From contig JADIMV010000040.1 in assembly GCA_017694515.1 (NCBI GenBank), positions 1-35,719 on the forward strand: a stretch of 35,719 nt of DNA, given 5' to 3'. The notes beneath the pieces are model-generated. The model did not search any database. It was not told the origin of the DNA and saw nothing but the letters and a program-made list of their open reading frames with translations. Source of the DNA: Candidatus Aphodosoma intestinipullorum. GTDB lineage: Bacteria; Bacteroidota; Bacteroidia; Bacteroidales; Paludibacteraceae. Shown piece after piece: positions 1 to 9,383 of this stretch; position 1 is the stretch's first letter, and each line of letters begins with the position of its first letter. The position numbers were made by a program, and so were the translations under genes.

Positions 1-50
1 CGGCCACTACCCCCTCAAAGTAGCGTGTATACCAATTTCACCACCTGCGC
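1..50 (-). tRNA. tRNA-Leu (GAG), partial, truncated by window start
   Basis: Reverse complement GCGCAGGTGGTGAAATTGGTATACACGCTACTTTGAGGGGGTAG...: acceptor 5' strand, D-arm, and anticodon arm CTACT-TTGAGGG-GGTAG. Confidence 0.85.
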
Positions 51-79
51 ATACAAACTATCATGAACTTATGACCTTG

Positions 80-163
80 TGCCCAAAACAGGACTCGAAC
101 CTGCACAACCTCGCAGTTACTAGTACCTGAAACTAGCGCGTCTACCAATTCCGCCATTTGGGC
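80..163 (-). tRNA. tRNA-Leu (CAG)
   Basis: Reverse complement GCCCAAATGGCGGAATTGGTAGACGCGCTAGTTTCAGGTACTAG...GGTTCGAGTCCTGTTTTGGGCA; anticodon loop TTCAGGT, long variable arm, T-arm GGTTCGAGTCC, acceptor GCCCAAA/TTTGGGC. Confidence 0.95.
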
Positions 164-213
164 AACTCTTATCCTTTGCGCCTCTCTTGTCGGGACTCTT
201 CCCTCGGCGCGTG

Positions 214-286
214 AGCGGAAAACGGGACTCGAACCCGCGACCCCAACCTTGGCAAGGTTGTGCTCTACCAACTGAGCTATTTCCGC
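214..286 (-). tRNA. tRNA-Gly (GCC)
   Basis: Reverse complement GCGGAAATAGCTCAGTTGGTAGAGCACAACCTTGCCAAGGTTGGGGTCGCGGGTTCGAGTCCCGTTTTCCGCT; anticodon loop TTGCCAA. Confidence 0.97.
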
Positions 287-429
287 ATTATCATATCATT
301 CTCGCTTCCGCCTCTTCTTTCGCTCCTCTCCTTGTCTCCCCCCCTCGGGGCAAGACCGCGTTCTTTCGGCAAATCCGCCTTCACACACATGGAAACCCAT
401 CCTCTCGATACTGTCCCCGTTTGCGGATG

Positions 430-459
430 CAAAGGTACAACAATTTCCGGACATACAAA
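430..459 (-). promoter_or_regulatory. Bacteroidales-type promoter for the tRNA cluster
   Basis: Minus strand TTTG (456-459), 18-nt spacer, TACCTTTG (430-437); matches the Bacteroidetes -33 TTTG / -7 TAnnTTTG consensus. Confidence 0.7.
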
Positions 460-668
460 ATATTTCTGTAAAAAAATCGCGCCTTTTTTCCTGACGGCAA
501 CCTACCGGCAGCTGAGACAGGACGTAAAACTTGAAAAAAGAAAGCCGTGCCGGCATACAGGAATTTCTCTGCGGAAAGGACGGACACAAAGCGTATGCGT
601 ACTCCAACATAGGACGGACGGCGCACACGGGACCGCAGGAGTATGGCAGCCGGCACGGCGGAAAACTC

Positions 669-1298
669 TCAGATGCAGGACAGTATCACGACAAATATGG
701 CTGCGAAAAGCACTATGCCCGCAAGCACAAGCACACGCTCAGCACTGCATGCGCCGGCGAACCAGTTATATAAGAACCCGTGCGTCTCCTCCTCGTCATC
801 CGTAGCGGCCTGTTCCTCGCTGCGGCGTTGTTCCCGCCGCTGGTTGACATCGTGCTGATAGCCTATCAGCACATCCTCTATCCCCGACATATCGTCCTTG
901 TGTACCGTCAGCTTGGAGCAGATGCGGTGTACGTTCTCGAAACGCTCCGCATCGTAAGGCACTACATAGCGGCGCGGCGAGAAATGTGACATCAGCTGCG
1001 TATATAGCGTCCGCACATTGAACGAAATGTGCAGGCCCTCCTCTGCCTCGCGGCGGACGCGTGACAAAGCCTCGAAATCGGAAGCCGGCGTATCGAGTAA
1101 CATGCGGTAGAGACGGTTGGAAGTCTCGACCATAGGAGGATTGTATGGAGACATGAAGTTGGTAGGCGTAACGGCCTCCACAAGAATGGATTTAAACCCG
1201 TATGGGTCATCCGGCAACAGGGATATGCGCTCTGGCGGCGCGGCAGCGCAGCCGGTTGCAGCCTCGTCCGGGCGGGTTTCTTCTTTAATTGCGTTCAT
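669..1298 (-). CDS. Hypothetical protein with C-terminal transmembrane segment
   Basis: 209-aa ORF; C-terminal hydrophobic stretch VLVLAGIVLFAAIFVVIL; tandem TAnnTTTG motifs upstream. Confidence 0.7.
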   Translation of the reverse strand: MNAIKEETRPDEAATGCAAAPPERISLLPDDPYGFKSILVEAVTPTNFMSPYNPPMVETSNRLYRMLLDTPASDFEALSRVRREAEEGLHISFNVRTLYTQLMSHFSPRRYVVPYDAERFENVHRICSKLTVHKDDMSGIEDVLIGYQHDVNQRREQRRSEEQAATDDEEETHGFLYNWFAGACSAERVLVLAGIVLFAAIFVVILSCI

Positions 1299-1389
1299 GG
1301 TACAACTTCTTCTTTATTGCTTTATTGCCATCCGAAAGCAAACTCACTGAACTTGTTCATTGGTTATGCTGAGGCGTAGCTTAACGCTG

Positions 1390-1421
1390 CAAAGATAATA
1401 CTTATGCAAAGATAATGCAAA
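1390..1421 (-). promoter_or_regulatory. Promoter region with tandem TATCTTTG elements upstream of the 209-aa ORF
   Basis: CAAAGATA at 1390-1397 and 1407-1414 (minus strand TATCTTTG twice, 17 bp apart); TTTG at 1418-1421 lies 20 nt upstream of the first. Confidence 0.5.
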
Positions 1422-1670
1422 AGCACTAACAAGGTATATTTCACCCCCCCCTCATTTATATTTATTTAACTATACTAACAGATATAGCCCGCGTCCTTAT
1501 CACACGTTCCGCCCGCCTTCGCACGCCCGCAAACCGCGCATTTTGAGGTAAAACACGCCCGTTTGGGGCATCCTCTCGGCAAAGCGGCCTGCCGCTTTCT
1601 GAACACTTTCGTTTCCGCCGCTAATCATATATCGCGCACCCCGCTCCCATGCCTCGTCCGGCCTATTCTC

Positions 1671-2198
1671 TCAGCCCGTCACCATCCGCTCCTGTCGGCG
1701 CATACGTCTGTTCCCGTCCCGCGCCCTTTTCCGCCGCCTCTCGTGCGCAGCCCGTACATCTTCGACAATCTCTTCAATCTCAACGCCTTCCATCCCCGCC
1801 ATTCTCTTCTTCTTTCTCTCCTCGCGCCTCTGCCGCGCCTCCTCGGCCCACAACCGCAGGGCCTCCATGCTCCGCTGCTCCGCCTCCGTTGCATCCTCCT
1901 TCAGCCGCCTGACGTGATGCGCCACGCACGCACCCCGCGCCGTCTTATACCCCATCTCCGCCGCGTGAGTCTCCCAGTACAGCCGCCTCTCCGGGTCACC
2001 CATCTCCCTCTTCGTCGCCTCGCTCGCCCTCGCCAGCACATCCCGCGCCCGCAGCTGCCTCTCCGTCTCCGGCTGCGTAATCTCCACAGCCTTAACCGTA
2101 TATATCCGTCCCCAGCGTACCGTCAGCCGCAGCCCGCTCCCCCTCATCCGCCGCCTTACATAAGGCAGCCAGCCCATCGAAATCAACTCCAATCTCAT
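1671..2198 (-). CDS. Hypothetical Arg/Glu-rich protein
   Basis: 175-aa ORF; globular-looking N-terminus (ITQPETERQLRARDVLARASEATKREMGDPERRLYWETHAAEMGYKTARGA) followed by a highly charged tail; no family firmly recognised. Confidence 0.5.
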   Translation of the reverse strand: MRLELISMGWLPYVRRRMRGSGLRLTVRWGRIYTVKAVEITQPETERQLRARDVLARASEATKREMGDPERRLYWETHAAEMGYKTARGACVAHHVRRLKEDATEAEQRSMEALRLWAEEARQRREERKKKRMAGMEGVEIEEIVEDVRAAHERRRKRARDGNRRMRRQERMVTG

Positions 2199-2323
2199 AT
2201 CCTTATATCTTTAAAAACAACACATTACACAATAACCAAACCGCCATAGCCACACACATCTCCGCCTCGCCCATCTCCTCGCCTCAATCGAACCCCGCAC
2301 CATTCTCCCAAAGGAATCACTTC

Positions 2324-2593
2324 CTCCTCCCCCTTGGGGAGGTGTCGCATAGCGACGGAGGGGTATAGAAAATGTCCTAACAGCTTTCTCTTTCCCGCCA
2401 TTACGGATGTGACCCAAATTTGCAGCGAGAGCGGCGTTAAAAGGCTTTTTTGTTTGAGCCGTCAGGCGAGTTTAAAAGCCTTAGCCGCTGAGCGTCGCAA
2501 ATTTGAGGTCACGAAGTCTGGCGGCGGTTTTCTTTGGTTACTTTCTTGAACTGTAGCAAGAAAGTAACTGGGGGTATAGGGGGCAACGCCCCC
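2324..2593. repeat. Composite intergenic repeat: four consecutive inverted-repeat modules
   Basis: Modules: CCTCCCCcttGGGGAGG (~2326-2342); ~100-nt imperfect hairpin GACCcAAATTTGC...GCAAATTTGagGGTC (2411-2510); perfect 12-bp GTTACTTTCTTG/CAAGAAAGTAAC (2537-2568); GGGGGC-aac-GCCCCC (2579-2593). Confidence 0.7.
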
Positions 2594-2675
2594 ATAACGC
2601 CAGCCCCTAAAAAACACTTCAATACAAAATTACCTCCCTACCCCTACATCACCAAACCCTATCATCTTAATCAAA

Positions 2676-2692
2676 GTTAAAAACACGTACTC
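2676..2692 (+). repeat. Dispersed repeat copy A (GTTAAAAACACGTACTC)
   Basis: Identical 17-mer core shared with copies at 9987 and 22784, one mismatch to 27667; downstream flank diverged in this copy. Confidence 0.75.
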
Positions 2693-2796
2693 TAACCATA
2701 CCTCCCAGCCACCTTCTCCTTACCCTCTCCTTACCCCTCCCCACATAATCCCGCACCCCGCAGCACACCTCACTTAATTTTATCCCGGCATAACGC

Positions 2797-2826
2797 TTGC
2801 CGTGCGGAGAAAATTGAGTAAATTTG
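2797..2826 (+). promoter_or_regulatory. Promoter upstream of glnS
   Basis: TTG (2797-2799), 19 nt, TAAATTTG (2819-2826). Confidence 0.6.
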
Positions 2827-2932
2827 CGAAAGCTAACCGCGCCGTGGCGGCACAACTGGCGCAATCATCTGCACCTCACGCCATTAAGCGGCAAATCACA
2901 TCATTCACTAAGGCAATAATAAACCTATTGTT

Positions 2933-4618
2933 ATGGCAGTTACGGCTGAAGACGCTCCGAAAAGGAGCCTGAATTTCATAGAACAGATAGTAGAAAACGA
3001 CATACGTGAGGGCGTAAACGGAGGACGCATTCAGACACGCTTCCCGCCCGAGCCTAACGGCTATCTCCACATCGGCCACGCAAAAGCCGTATGCCTCGAC
3101 TTCGGCATCGCCGAAAGGTATGGCGGCGTGTGCAACCTCCGCTTCGAGGACACCAACCCCGTCAAGGAGGATGTGGAGTACGTGGACTCCATCATGGAGG
3201 ACATCAGATGGCTTGGCTTCCATTGGAACAATGTCTACTACGCATCCGACTATTTCCATAAGCTCTACGACCTTGCCGTACAGTTCATTAAGGAAGGCAA
3301 AGCCTATGTCGATGAGCAGTCGGCCGAGGAGATAGCGCGCCAGAAAGGCACTCCCACAGAGCCCGGGCAGAACAGCCCCTACCGCGATCGCCCCGTCTCC
3401 GAGAGCCTCGATCTCTTCGAGCGGATGAACCGTGGCGAATTCCCCGACGGCTCAATGGTGCTGCGGGCCAAGATAGACATGGCGCACAGCAATATGCACT
3501 TCCGCGACCCGATAATGTACCGCATCATAACCACTCACCCGCACCACAGGACAGGCACTGAGTGGAAGGTCTACCCAATGTACGACTTCGCACACGGGCA
3601 GAGCGACTACTTCGAGGGCGTGACCCACTCGCTCTGCACTCTCGAGTTCGAGGTACACCGCCCCCTCTACGACTACTATCTCGACCAGTTCGTCAAGGGC
3701 GACTACCGCCCCAAACAGCGGGAGTTCAACCGCCTCAACATAACATACACGGTGATGAGCAAGCGCAAGATGCTCCAGCTCGTCCAGGAAGGGCTTGTCG
3801 CCGGATGGGACGACCCCCGTATGCCGACCATCTGCGGCCTCCGCCGGCGCGGATACACCCCCGAAGCCATACGCGCATTCATTGATAAGATAGGATACAC
3901 GAAATATGAGGCGCTCAACGATGTGGCGCTCCTCGAAAGTGCCGTGCGCGACGACCTCAAGCCGCGCACACCGAGGGTATGCGCCATTCTCGACCCCGTC
4001 CGCCTCGTGATAACCAACTATCCCGAGGGACAGCGCGAGACACTCCTGACGGAAAACAACCCCGACAACCCCGGACTCGGCACACGCGAGATGGCTTTCT
4101 CCCGCGAACTCTACATAGAGCGAGGCGACTTCATGGAGCAGGCCGACAAGGACTTCTACCGCCTCAGCCCGGGAGGCCGTGAGGTGAGGCTCAAGAGCGC
4201 GTACATCATCCGCGCCACTGCGTGCGAAAAGGATGCCGAAGGGCGCGTCACCACTGTCTTTGCCGAGTATGACCCGGAGAGCAAATCAGGCTCGGAGGGC
4301 GGCAACCGCAAGGTGAAGAGCACGATTAACTGGGTGGATGTCGAGAGCAGCATCGAGGCCGAAGTCCGCCTCTATGACCGCCTGTTCCTCTGCGAGAACC
4401 CCTTGGCCGAGAGCGGCGGTTTCCGCGATCTGCTCAACCCCGGCTCTCTGACAGTCCTCAATGGCTGCCGTGTCGAGGCATACCTCGCCGATGCTAAGCC
4501 CGGAGACAAGTTCCAGTTCCTGAAGTCGGGCTACTTCTGTGTCGACCCGGACAGCACGCCCGGCAGCCCGGTCTTCAACCGCACGGTGTCGCTGAAAGAC
4601 TCGTGGGCGAAGAAATAA
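2933..4618 (+). CDS. glnS: Glutaminyl-tRNA synthetase
   Basis: 561 aa; class I motif FPPEPNGYLHIGHAKA, plus TVMSKRKM (KMSKS-like) and the GlnRS C-terminal beta-barrel pattern. Confidence 0.97.
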   Translation: MAVTAEDAPKRSLNFIEQIVENDIREGVNGGRIQTRFPPEPNGYLHIGHAKAVCLDFGIAERYGGVCNLRFEDTNPVKEDVEYVDSIMEDIRWLGFHWNNVYYASDYFHKLYDLAVQFIKEGKAYVDEQSAEEIARQKGTPTEPGQNSPYRDRPVSESLDLFERMNRGEFPDGSMVLRAKIDMAHSNMHFRDPIMYRIITTHPHHRTGTEWKVYPMYDFAHGQSDYFEGVTHSLCTLEFEVHRPLYDYYLDQFVKGDYRPKQREFNRLNITYTVMSKRKMLQLVQEGLVAGWDDPRMPTICGLRRRGYTPEAIRAFIDKIGYTKYEALNDVALLESAVRDDLKPRTPRVCAILDPVRLVITNYPEGQRETLLTENNPDNPGLGTREMAFSRELYIERGDFMEQADKDFYRLSPGGREVRLKSAYIIRATACEKDAEGRVTTVFAEYDPESKSGSEGGNRKVKSTINWVDVESSIEAEVRLYDRLFLCENPLAESGGFRDLLNPGSLTVLNGCRVEAYLADAKPGDKFQFLKSGYFCVDPDSTPGSPVFNRTVSLKDSWAKK

Positions 4619-4693
4619 GCCCCGTAGAAGAACGGTAAGACGATTGATGAGTTTATCTTATATAATATATTAACCATTTAAAACACTAAGACT

Positions 4694-5878
4694 ATGCGTT
4701 ATGCTAAATGTGTAGGGGAGTTCCGCCCGTCGCCGATACGCGGCATGATGAAGGCGGTCATTAACCCCAATGTCATCTCATTCGCCGGCGGTATGCCGGG
4801 AAACGACCTGTTCCCGATACAGGATGTGCGCGACATAGTGGCCACTCTGCCGGAGGCCGAGTTCGAGACCGCCATGCAGTATGGCCCGACCGACGGCCTG
4901 CCCGCGCTCATCGACCTGCTGACCAAGGATATGGCCGCAAAAGGGTTCGACATGACGAAGAACCGCATCATCATCACCACGGGCTCTACTCAGGTGATGA
5001 ACATCATCTCTAAAATACTGACCGACCCGGGCGACGTGGTACTGACGGAAGACCCCGTCTTCTGCGGCTCTGCTGGGGCGTTCTGCGCCGCGCAGGGAAA
5101 AATCTACGGCGTAAAGCTCGACGGTGAGGGCATCATAATCTCCGAACTCGAAAAGGCTCTCGAACTGAACCCGAAGTTCATCTACATCACCCCGACATTC
5201 CACAACCCCGCCGGCCTGACCTACTCCCGCAAACGCCGCGAGGAGTTCCTCGCCGTGATGGCAAAGCACCCCGACACTGTGATACTCGAGGACGACGCAT
5301 ACTGCCAGCTCTACTACGATGAGGATGTCAGGAACGAGATAGTGCCGATGAAGACCTACGCCAAGAACGAGCAGCAGATAGTCTACTGTAGCTCATTCTC
5401 GAAGATATTCGGCCCCGGCCTCCGTATCGGATGGATGGTAATCCCGAACAATATGTACGAGGCTGCCGAGATATGCAAGCAGTCCATCGATGCCTGCACG
5501 CCGCAGCTCTCGCAGATGCTGGCATACGAGTTCATGCGCTCCGGCCGCATGACGCGCTACGTGGAGCGTCTCCGCAAGGTCTACAAGGAACGCCGCGACA
5601 CTATGGTGCGCTGCATGAAGGAGTATTGCCCCGAAGTGACTTTCGTGACACCGAAAGGCGGCTTCTTCCTCTGGGCAAAACTGCCCGACGGTCTCGACAT
5701 AGACAAGTATTTCGATGCCTGCGCTGAGCGCGGCGTAGTCTTCGTCAAGGGACAGGCCTTCAGCGCGAACTACGAGAACAACGGACACATCCGCGTCTCC
5801 TTCTCCAACATCCCGCCCGAAGTCATCGAAAAGGGCGTGAAGCTCATGGGCGAGGAGCTCAAGAAGATGCTGAAGTAA
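4694..5878 (+). CDS. PLP-dependent aminotransferase (class I/II, 2-aminoadipate/MocR-like fold)
   Basis: 394 aa; ISFAGGMPGNDLFP, YGPTDGLPALIDLL, TPTFHNPAGLTYS, SSFSKIFGPGLRIGW (PLP lysine). Confidence 0.93.
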   Translation: MRYAKCVGEFRPSPIRGMMKAVINPNVISFAGGMPGNDLFPIQDVRDIVATLPEAEFETAMQYGPTDGLPALIDLLTKDMAAKGFDMTKNRIIITTGSTQVMNIISKILTDPGDVVLTEDPVFCGSAGAFCAAQGKIYGVKLDGEGIIISELEKALELNPKFIYITPTFHNPAGLTYSRKRREEFLAVMAKHPDTVILEDDAYCQLYYDEDVRNEIVPMKTYAKNEQQIVYCSSFSKIFGPGLRIGWMVIPNNMYEAAEICKQSIDACTPQLSQMLAYEFMRSGRMTRYVERLRKVYKERRDTMVRCMKEYCPEVTFVTPKGGFFLWAKLPDGLDIDKYFDACAERGVVFVKGQAFSANYENNGHIRVSFSNIPPEVIEKGVKLMGEELKKMLK

Positions 5879-5898
5879 ACAGACCTCACCGCATCAAT

Positions 5899-5943
5899 AA
5901 AGAAAGCCGCCTGCAAGAGCAAATCTTGCAGGCGGCTTTCTTT
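5899..5943. terminator. Bidirectional intrinsic terminator between convergent genes
   Basis: Perfect 20-bp stem AAAGAAAGCCGCCTGCAAGA / TCTTGCAGGCGGCTTTCTTT, 5-nt loop. Confidence 0.9.
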
Positions 5944-5962
5944 GTCTGTCTGGACGGCCGGT

Positions 5963-6592
5963 CTACTTCTTCACCCACGCCATGACAAACTCCGGATAGA
6001 CCCGGTACTCTATCGTATAGCGCGCGTGCGCGGCCGTGCAGCTCTCCTGTGCGGTCATAGTCCCCTCGAGATACGGCTGGAAGGGATTGATGATGATGTC
6101 GTTGATAAAATCTACGCTCTCCTGTCCCATCACCTTGTACAGTGCCTCCTTGGCCGACCACATCAGAGCGAGGTGCGTCTTCTCAGAACGGCTGTCTACA
6201 AACGCCAGTTCGCTCTTGTTCAGGAACTTGTGCTTCACGCGTGCCACCTTGTCCGATACTCTCTCTATGTCTATGCCCACCGGATGGCACGGATGCAGTA
6301 TGACTGCGGCATACTCTCCCGTATGGGTGATGCTTATCTGCTGCGAGTGGTCCGCCAGATACGGCATCCCGCTTGGCAGATATTCTATCGTCTGTGGTGA
6401 GCCGCATATCTCGCTGAGCATCACCCGCACGGCCAGATACTCGCGCCTCCGCTTCTCGCTGCTGAACCGGTAGACCTGCTCCATCACGAAGGGGTCAAGG
6501 TCAAGCCGTTCAAGAAGTTCGTCGGAACTCTCCGTGATGTGCCACAGGGCTATGGTTATCCCGTTCTCGTATGTAGTCTGTTCAATTAACAT
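5963..6592 (-). CDS. 4'-phosphopantetheinyl transferase superfamily protein
   Basis: 209 aa; PVGIDIERV and FLNKSELAFV...LALMWSAKEALYKVMG match the PPTase motifs; adjacent to gldD. Confidence 0.9.
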   Translation of the reverse strand: MLIEQTTYENGITIALWHITESSDELLERLDLDPFVMEQVYRFSSEKRRREYLAVRVMLSEICGSPQTIEYLPSGMPYLADHSQQISITHTGEYAAVILHPCHPVGIDIERVSDKVARVKHKFLNKSELAFVDSRSEKTHLALMWSAKEALYKVMGQESVDFINDIIINPFQPYLEGTMTAQESCTAAHARYTIEYRVYPEFVMAWVKK

Positions 6593-6623
6593 ATATCGTT
6601 GTGTTTATCATGTGTATCATACG

Positions 6624-7223
6624 TCATTTCCACTCGAGCGACTCTATGAGCCTGATGATGTCCTGCTCCACGTATGTGCTTACTGGCGCGATGGAGTCCG
6701 GGTTCGGCAGCGCGTTGAAATACAGTGCCCCACGGATGAAATGCCTTGTGCTGTCTGAGATGAAGAACTGCACGGGCGAGGCCGCGTTGCCGCTCATCTC
6801 GTACAGTATGCCGAACGCCCGCGCCGTGTCATTGGCATAAAGGCTCTCCTCTATCGCGTCCGCCCTTATCGTGTGCTTGTAGGCCAGCGTATACGACTCC
6901 TCGCTCACGGTCTGGAATGTCTCCGGAGTTATCTTCTTGTAGCTGAGGTGTATCGTGCCGTTGAGTGAGGGGTAGTCTAAGTTATACCACTCGTCATACT
7001 TGCCAGCCCACTGCTCCTCGCGCCTGTTCGCCACAGCGTATGCCGACATATCGAACTCACAGTGACTGAACACATCGCAGCGCGTATAGGCGTGTTCCGG
7101 CAGGTCTATGCGGAAATAGGCGTATGGCCTCGGCATAGGCGGCTGCGAGCATCCCGCCGGCAATAACATGGCCGCAAGCGCGGCAACGTACACTCTAATC
7201 CTCCTCATCATTCTCGTCTCCAT
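6624..7223 (-). CDS. gldD: Gliding motility-associated lipoprotein GldD
   Basis: 199 aa; lipobox LLPAGC, PRPYAYFRIDLPEHAY; overlaps gldE. Confidence 0.9.
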   Translation of the reverse strand: METRMMRRIRVYVAALAAMLLPAGCSQPPMPRPYAYFRIDLPEHAYTRCDVFSHCEFDMSAYAVANRREEQWAGKYDEWYNLDYPSLNGTIHLSYKKITPETFQTVSEESYTLAYKHTIRADAIEESLYANDTARAFGILYEMSGNAASPVQFFISDSTRHFIRGALYFNALPNPDSIAPVSTYVEQDIIRLIESLEWK

Positions 7224-8529
7224 TCCTGTCTATGGTCAGCTTCACCTCTTTTATGCGGCGGTCATCTACTGCCGTCACCTCGAATTTGCAGTTGCCGTAG
7301 GTAACGACTTCATGCTCCTCCGGTATCTCCCCCTTGATTTCAAGTATAAGCCCCGCCAGCGTATCGACCTCCCCGGTCATGTCGGCAAAAGGCGCGGGGT
7401 CTATATCCGTAGCCTTGAAAAAGTCCGTCAGCAGAATCTTGGCCTCGAACACATATGTGTTGTCGTCCACTTTCCTGTACTGCATCTCCTCTTGGTCATA
7501 CTCATCGCTGATGTCCCCCACGACCTCTTCGAGTATATCCTCCATCGTGACCATGCCCGATGTGCCGCCGAACTCGTCCACGACTATCGCTATGTGTATC
7601 TTGTTCTTCCTGAACTCCTGTAGTAGGTCATCTATCTTCTTCGTCTCCGGCACGAAATATGCGGAGCGTATAAGCGTCTGCCACTTGAAGTTATCTCCCT
7701 TACCGAGATGCGGGATAAGGTCCTTCGCATAGAGTATGCCGCGTATGTCGTCGTATGTGTTGGCCAGCACCGGCATACGCGAATACTCATGCTCCACGAT
7801 GCAGTCCACCACCTTGTCGAACGTATCGTTTATATCTACGGTCACCATATCGAGACGCGAGGTCATGACCCCCGCCGCCGTGATATTGCCGAAGTGTACT
7901 ATGCCCTTCAGTATGTCGGCGTCCTCCTCTATGCTGTCCGACGTAAGCTCCAGAGCCTGTGAAAGGTCGTCGATTGATATGTTGCTGTTATGCTTGTGCT
8001 TGGAGAGCTGTCTGTTGACTATGTTCGTTGAGCCGACGAGCAGTTTCGTGAACGGCCTCAGCACCTTGCCCGTCCTCTTCAGTGCGCCTGCCGCCCGGCG
8101 GCACATCCGCAACGGGTTCTGCGAGGCGAAGATTTTAGGCATGATTTCCCCGAATAGCAACAGGAGGAATGTGATGATGACCGTCTGTATGAGGAAGCCC
8201 AGCCACGGGGCATTCGAGAAGTCGAACGTCAGGTTGAGGCACAATGTGGAGAGCATGACTATCGCCACATTGACGAAGTTGTTGGTTATCAGTATTGTCC
8301 CCAGCAGATGCTCAGGCTCTTTGCGCAGCTCCCTGATATTGTTGCCCACGGACGAACTGTCGGCTTCTATTTCATTGAGGTCTTGCGGAGAGAGGGAGAA
8401 GAATGCCACTTCGGAGGCCGAGACGAATGCGGAGACGCAAAGCAGCAATATGACGAACACTAACGACACGACTGCCTCCCACGTGAACGGAAGGACTATT
8501 ATAAGATCAGATAATGGGTTGGGGTCCAA
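7195..8529 (-). CDS. gldE: GldE-type CNNM/CBS/CorC-HlyC domain membrane protein
   Basis: 444 aa; N-terminal TM domain, CBS region ([13 protein letters not shown]...), [25 protein letters not shown]; position between ssb and gldD. Confidence 0.92.
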   Translation of the reverse strand: MDPNPLSDLIIVLPFTWEAVVSLVFVILLLCVSAFVSASEVAFFSLSPQDLNEIEADSSSVGNNIRELRKEPEHLLGTILITNNFVNVAIVMLSTLCLNLTFDFSNAPWLGFLIQTVIITFLLLLFGEIMPKIFASQNPLRMCRRAAGALKRTGKVLRPFTKLLVGSTNIVNRQLSKHKHNSNISIDDLSQALELTSDSIEEDADILKGIVHFGNITAAGVMTSRLDMVTVDINDTFDKVVDCIVEHEYSRMPVLANTYDDIRGILYAKDLIPHLGKGDNFKWQTLIRSAYFVPETKKIDDLLQEFRKNKIHIAIVVDEFGGTSGMVTMEDILEEVVGDISDEYDQEEMQYRKVDDNTYVFEAKILLTDFFKATDIDPAPFADMTGEVDTLAGLILEIKGEIPEEHEVVTYGNCKFEVTAVDDRRIKEVKLTIDRNGDENDEED

Positions 8530-8556
8530 ACTGTTGTGGTTTAATTAAACAATGCG

Positions 8557-8577
8557 GGGACGGATGTTTTCCGTCCC
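8557..8577 (-). promoter_or_regulatory. Hairpin at the predicted 5' end of the gldE leader
   Basis: GGGACGGA/TCCGTCCC 8-bp stem with 5-nt loop, just downstream (minus strand) of TATATTTG at 8580-8587. Confidence 0.45.
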
Positions 8578-8653
8578 TGCAAATATAGGGCATTTTTATC
8601 TAAACAGGAAATATCAGCCGGACATTTTTACATCCGCTGCCACCTCCCCCTTT

Positions 8654-9184
8654 TCAGAACGGCAGGTCGTCGGCCTTATCCTCCCCGTAGGGCGCATTGT
8701 CGTATGGCTCGGCATTGATGGCCGGCGACTGCGGCTGTACGAACGGCGCAGGCTGCTGATACTGTGGCTGCTGATATTGTGGCTGCGCCTGCTGCCATCC
8801 GCCCTGCTGCTGTTGCGGCTGCGGTGCGCCCGCTGGCTGTGCCTGCTGGTCGCGGCGGCCGAGCATCTGCATATCGTCCACATATATCTCCGTCACATAG
8901 CGGCGCACGCCCGTCTTGTCGTCATACGTCCGGGTACGTATCTTGCCCTCCACATACAGCTGCGAGCCCTTCTTCACATACTTCTCCACTGTCGCCGCCA
9001 GACCGTAGCGGAAAACGAGGTTGTGCCACTCCGTACGCTCCGGCACCTGTGTACCGTTCTGTAGCGTATAGCCGCGCTCCGTCGTGGCCAGTCTGACATT
9101 GGCCACACGGTTATTGTTGTCGAAATAGCGCACATCGGGGTCTGCCCCGACATTGCCTACCAGAATCACCTTGTTTACTGACAT
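8654..9184 (-). CDS. ssb: Single-stranded DNA-binding protein
   Basis: 176 aa; MSVNKVILVGNVGADPDVRY OB fold start, Q/P-rich linker, acidic C-terminal tip DDLPF. Confidence 0.96.
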   Translation of the reverse strand: MSVNKVILVGNVGADPDVRYFDNNNRVANVRLATTERGYTLQNGTQVPERTEWHNLVFRYGLAATVEKYVKKGSQLYVEGKIRTRTYDDKTGVRRYVTEIYVDDMQMLGRRDQQAQPAGAPQPQQQQGGWQQAQPQYQQPQYQQPAPFVQPQSPAINAEPYDNAPYGEDKADDLPF

Positions 9185-9383
9185 AATCTTATGATGTTTT
9201 TATTACATTTCCCGCAATGCGGGACTCGCCTCCCGCGCCCCTTCATTACGGACTTCAAAGTAAGTTCTATTTTTTCAATTATGCAATAGTCCCACATGAA
9301 TTTACCGTAGTCCTCAAACAAAAAAACGGCAAGAGACTTGTCGTCCCTATGCCGCTAAGACCTTACAATGCGCAGACGGCGCA

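Noticed and set aside
260-805. 181-aa plus-strand ORF
   Set aside because: Starts inside tRNA-Gly and crosses its promoter and the end of the 669-1298 gene; low-complexity start.
1563-2249. 228-aa plus-strand ORF rich in Pro/Arg/Leu/His
   Set aside because: Composition typical of the complement of an Arg/Glu-rich coding frame; the minus ORF 1671-2198 is more plausible.
2334-2549. 71-aa ORF (ending GGGFLWLLS)
   Set aside because: Lies within the composite inverted repeat; explained by the repeat, not by a gene.
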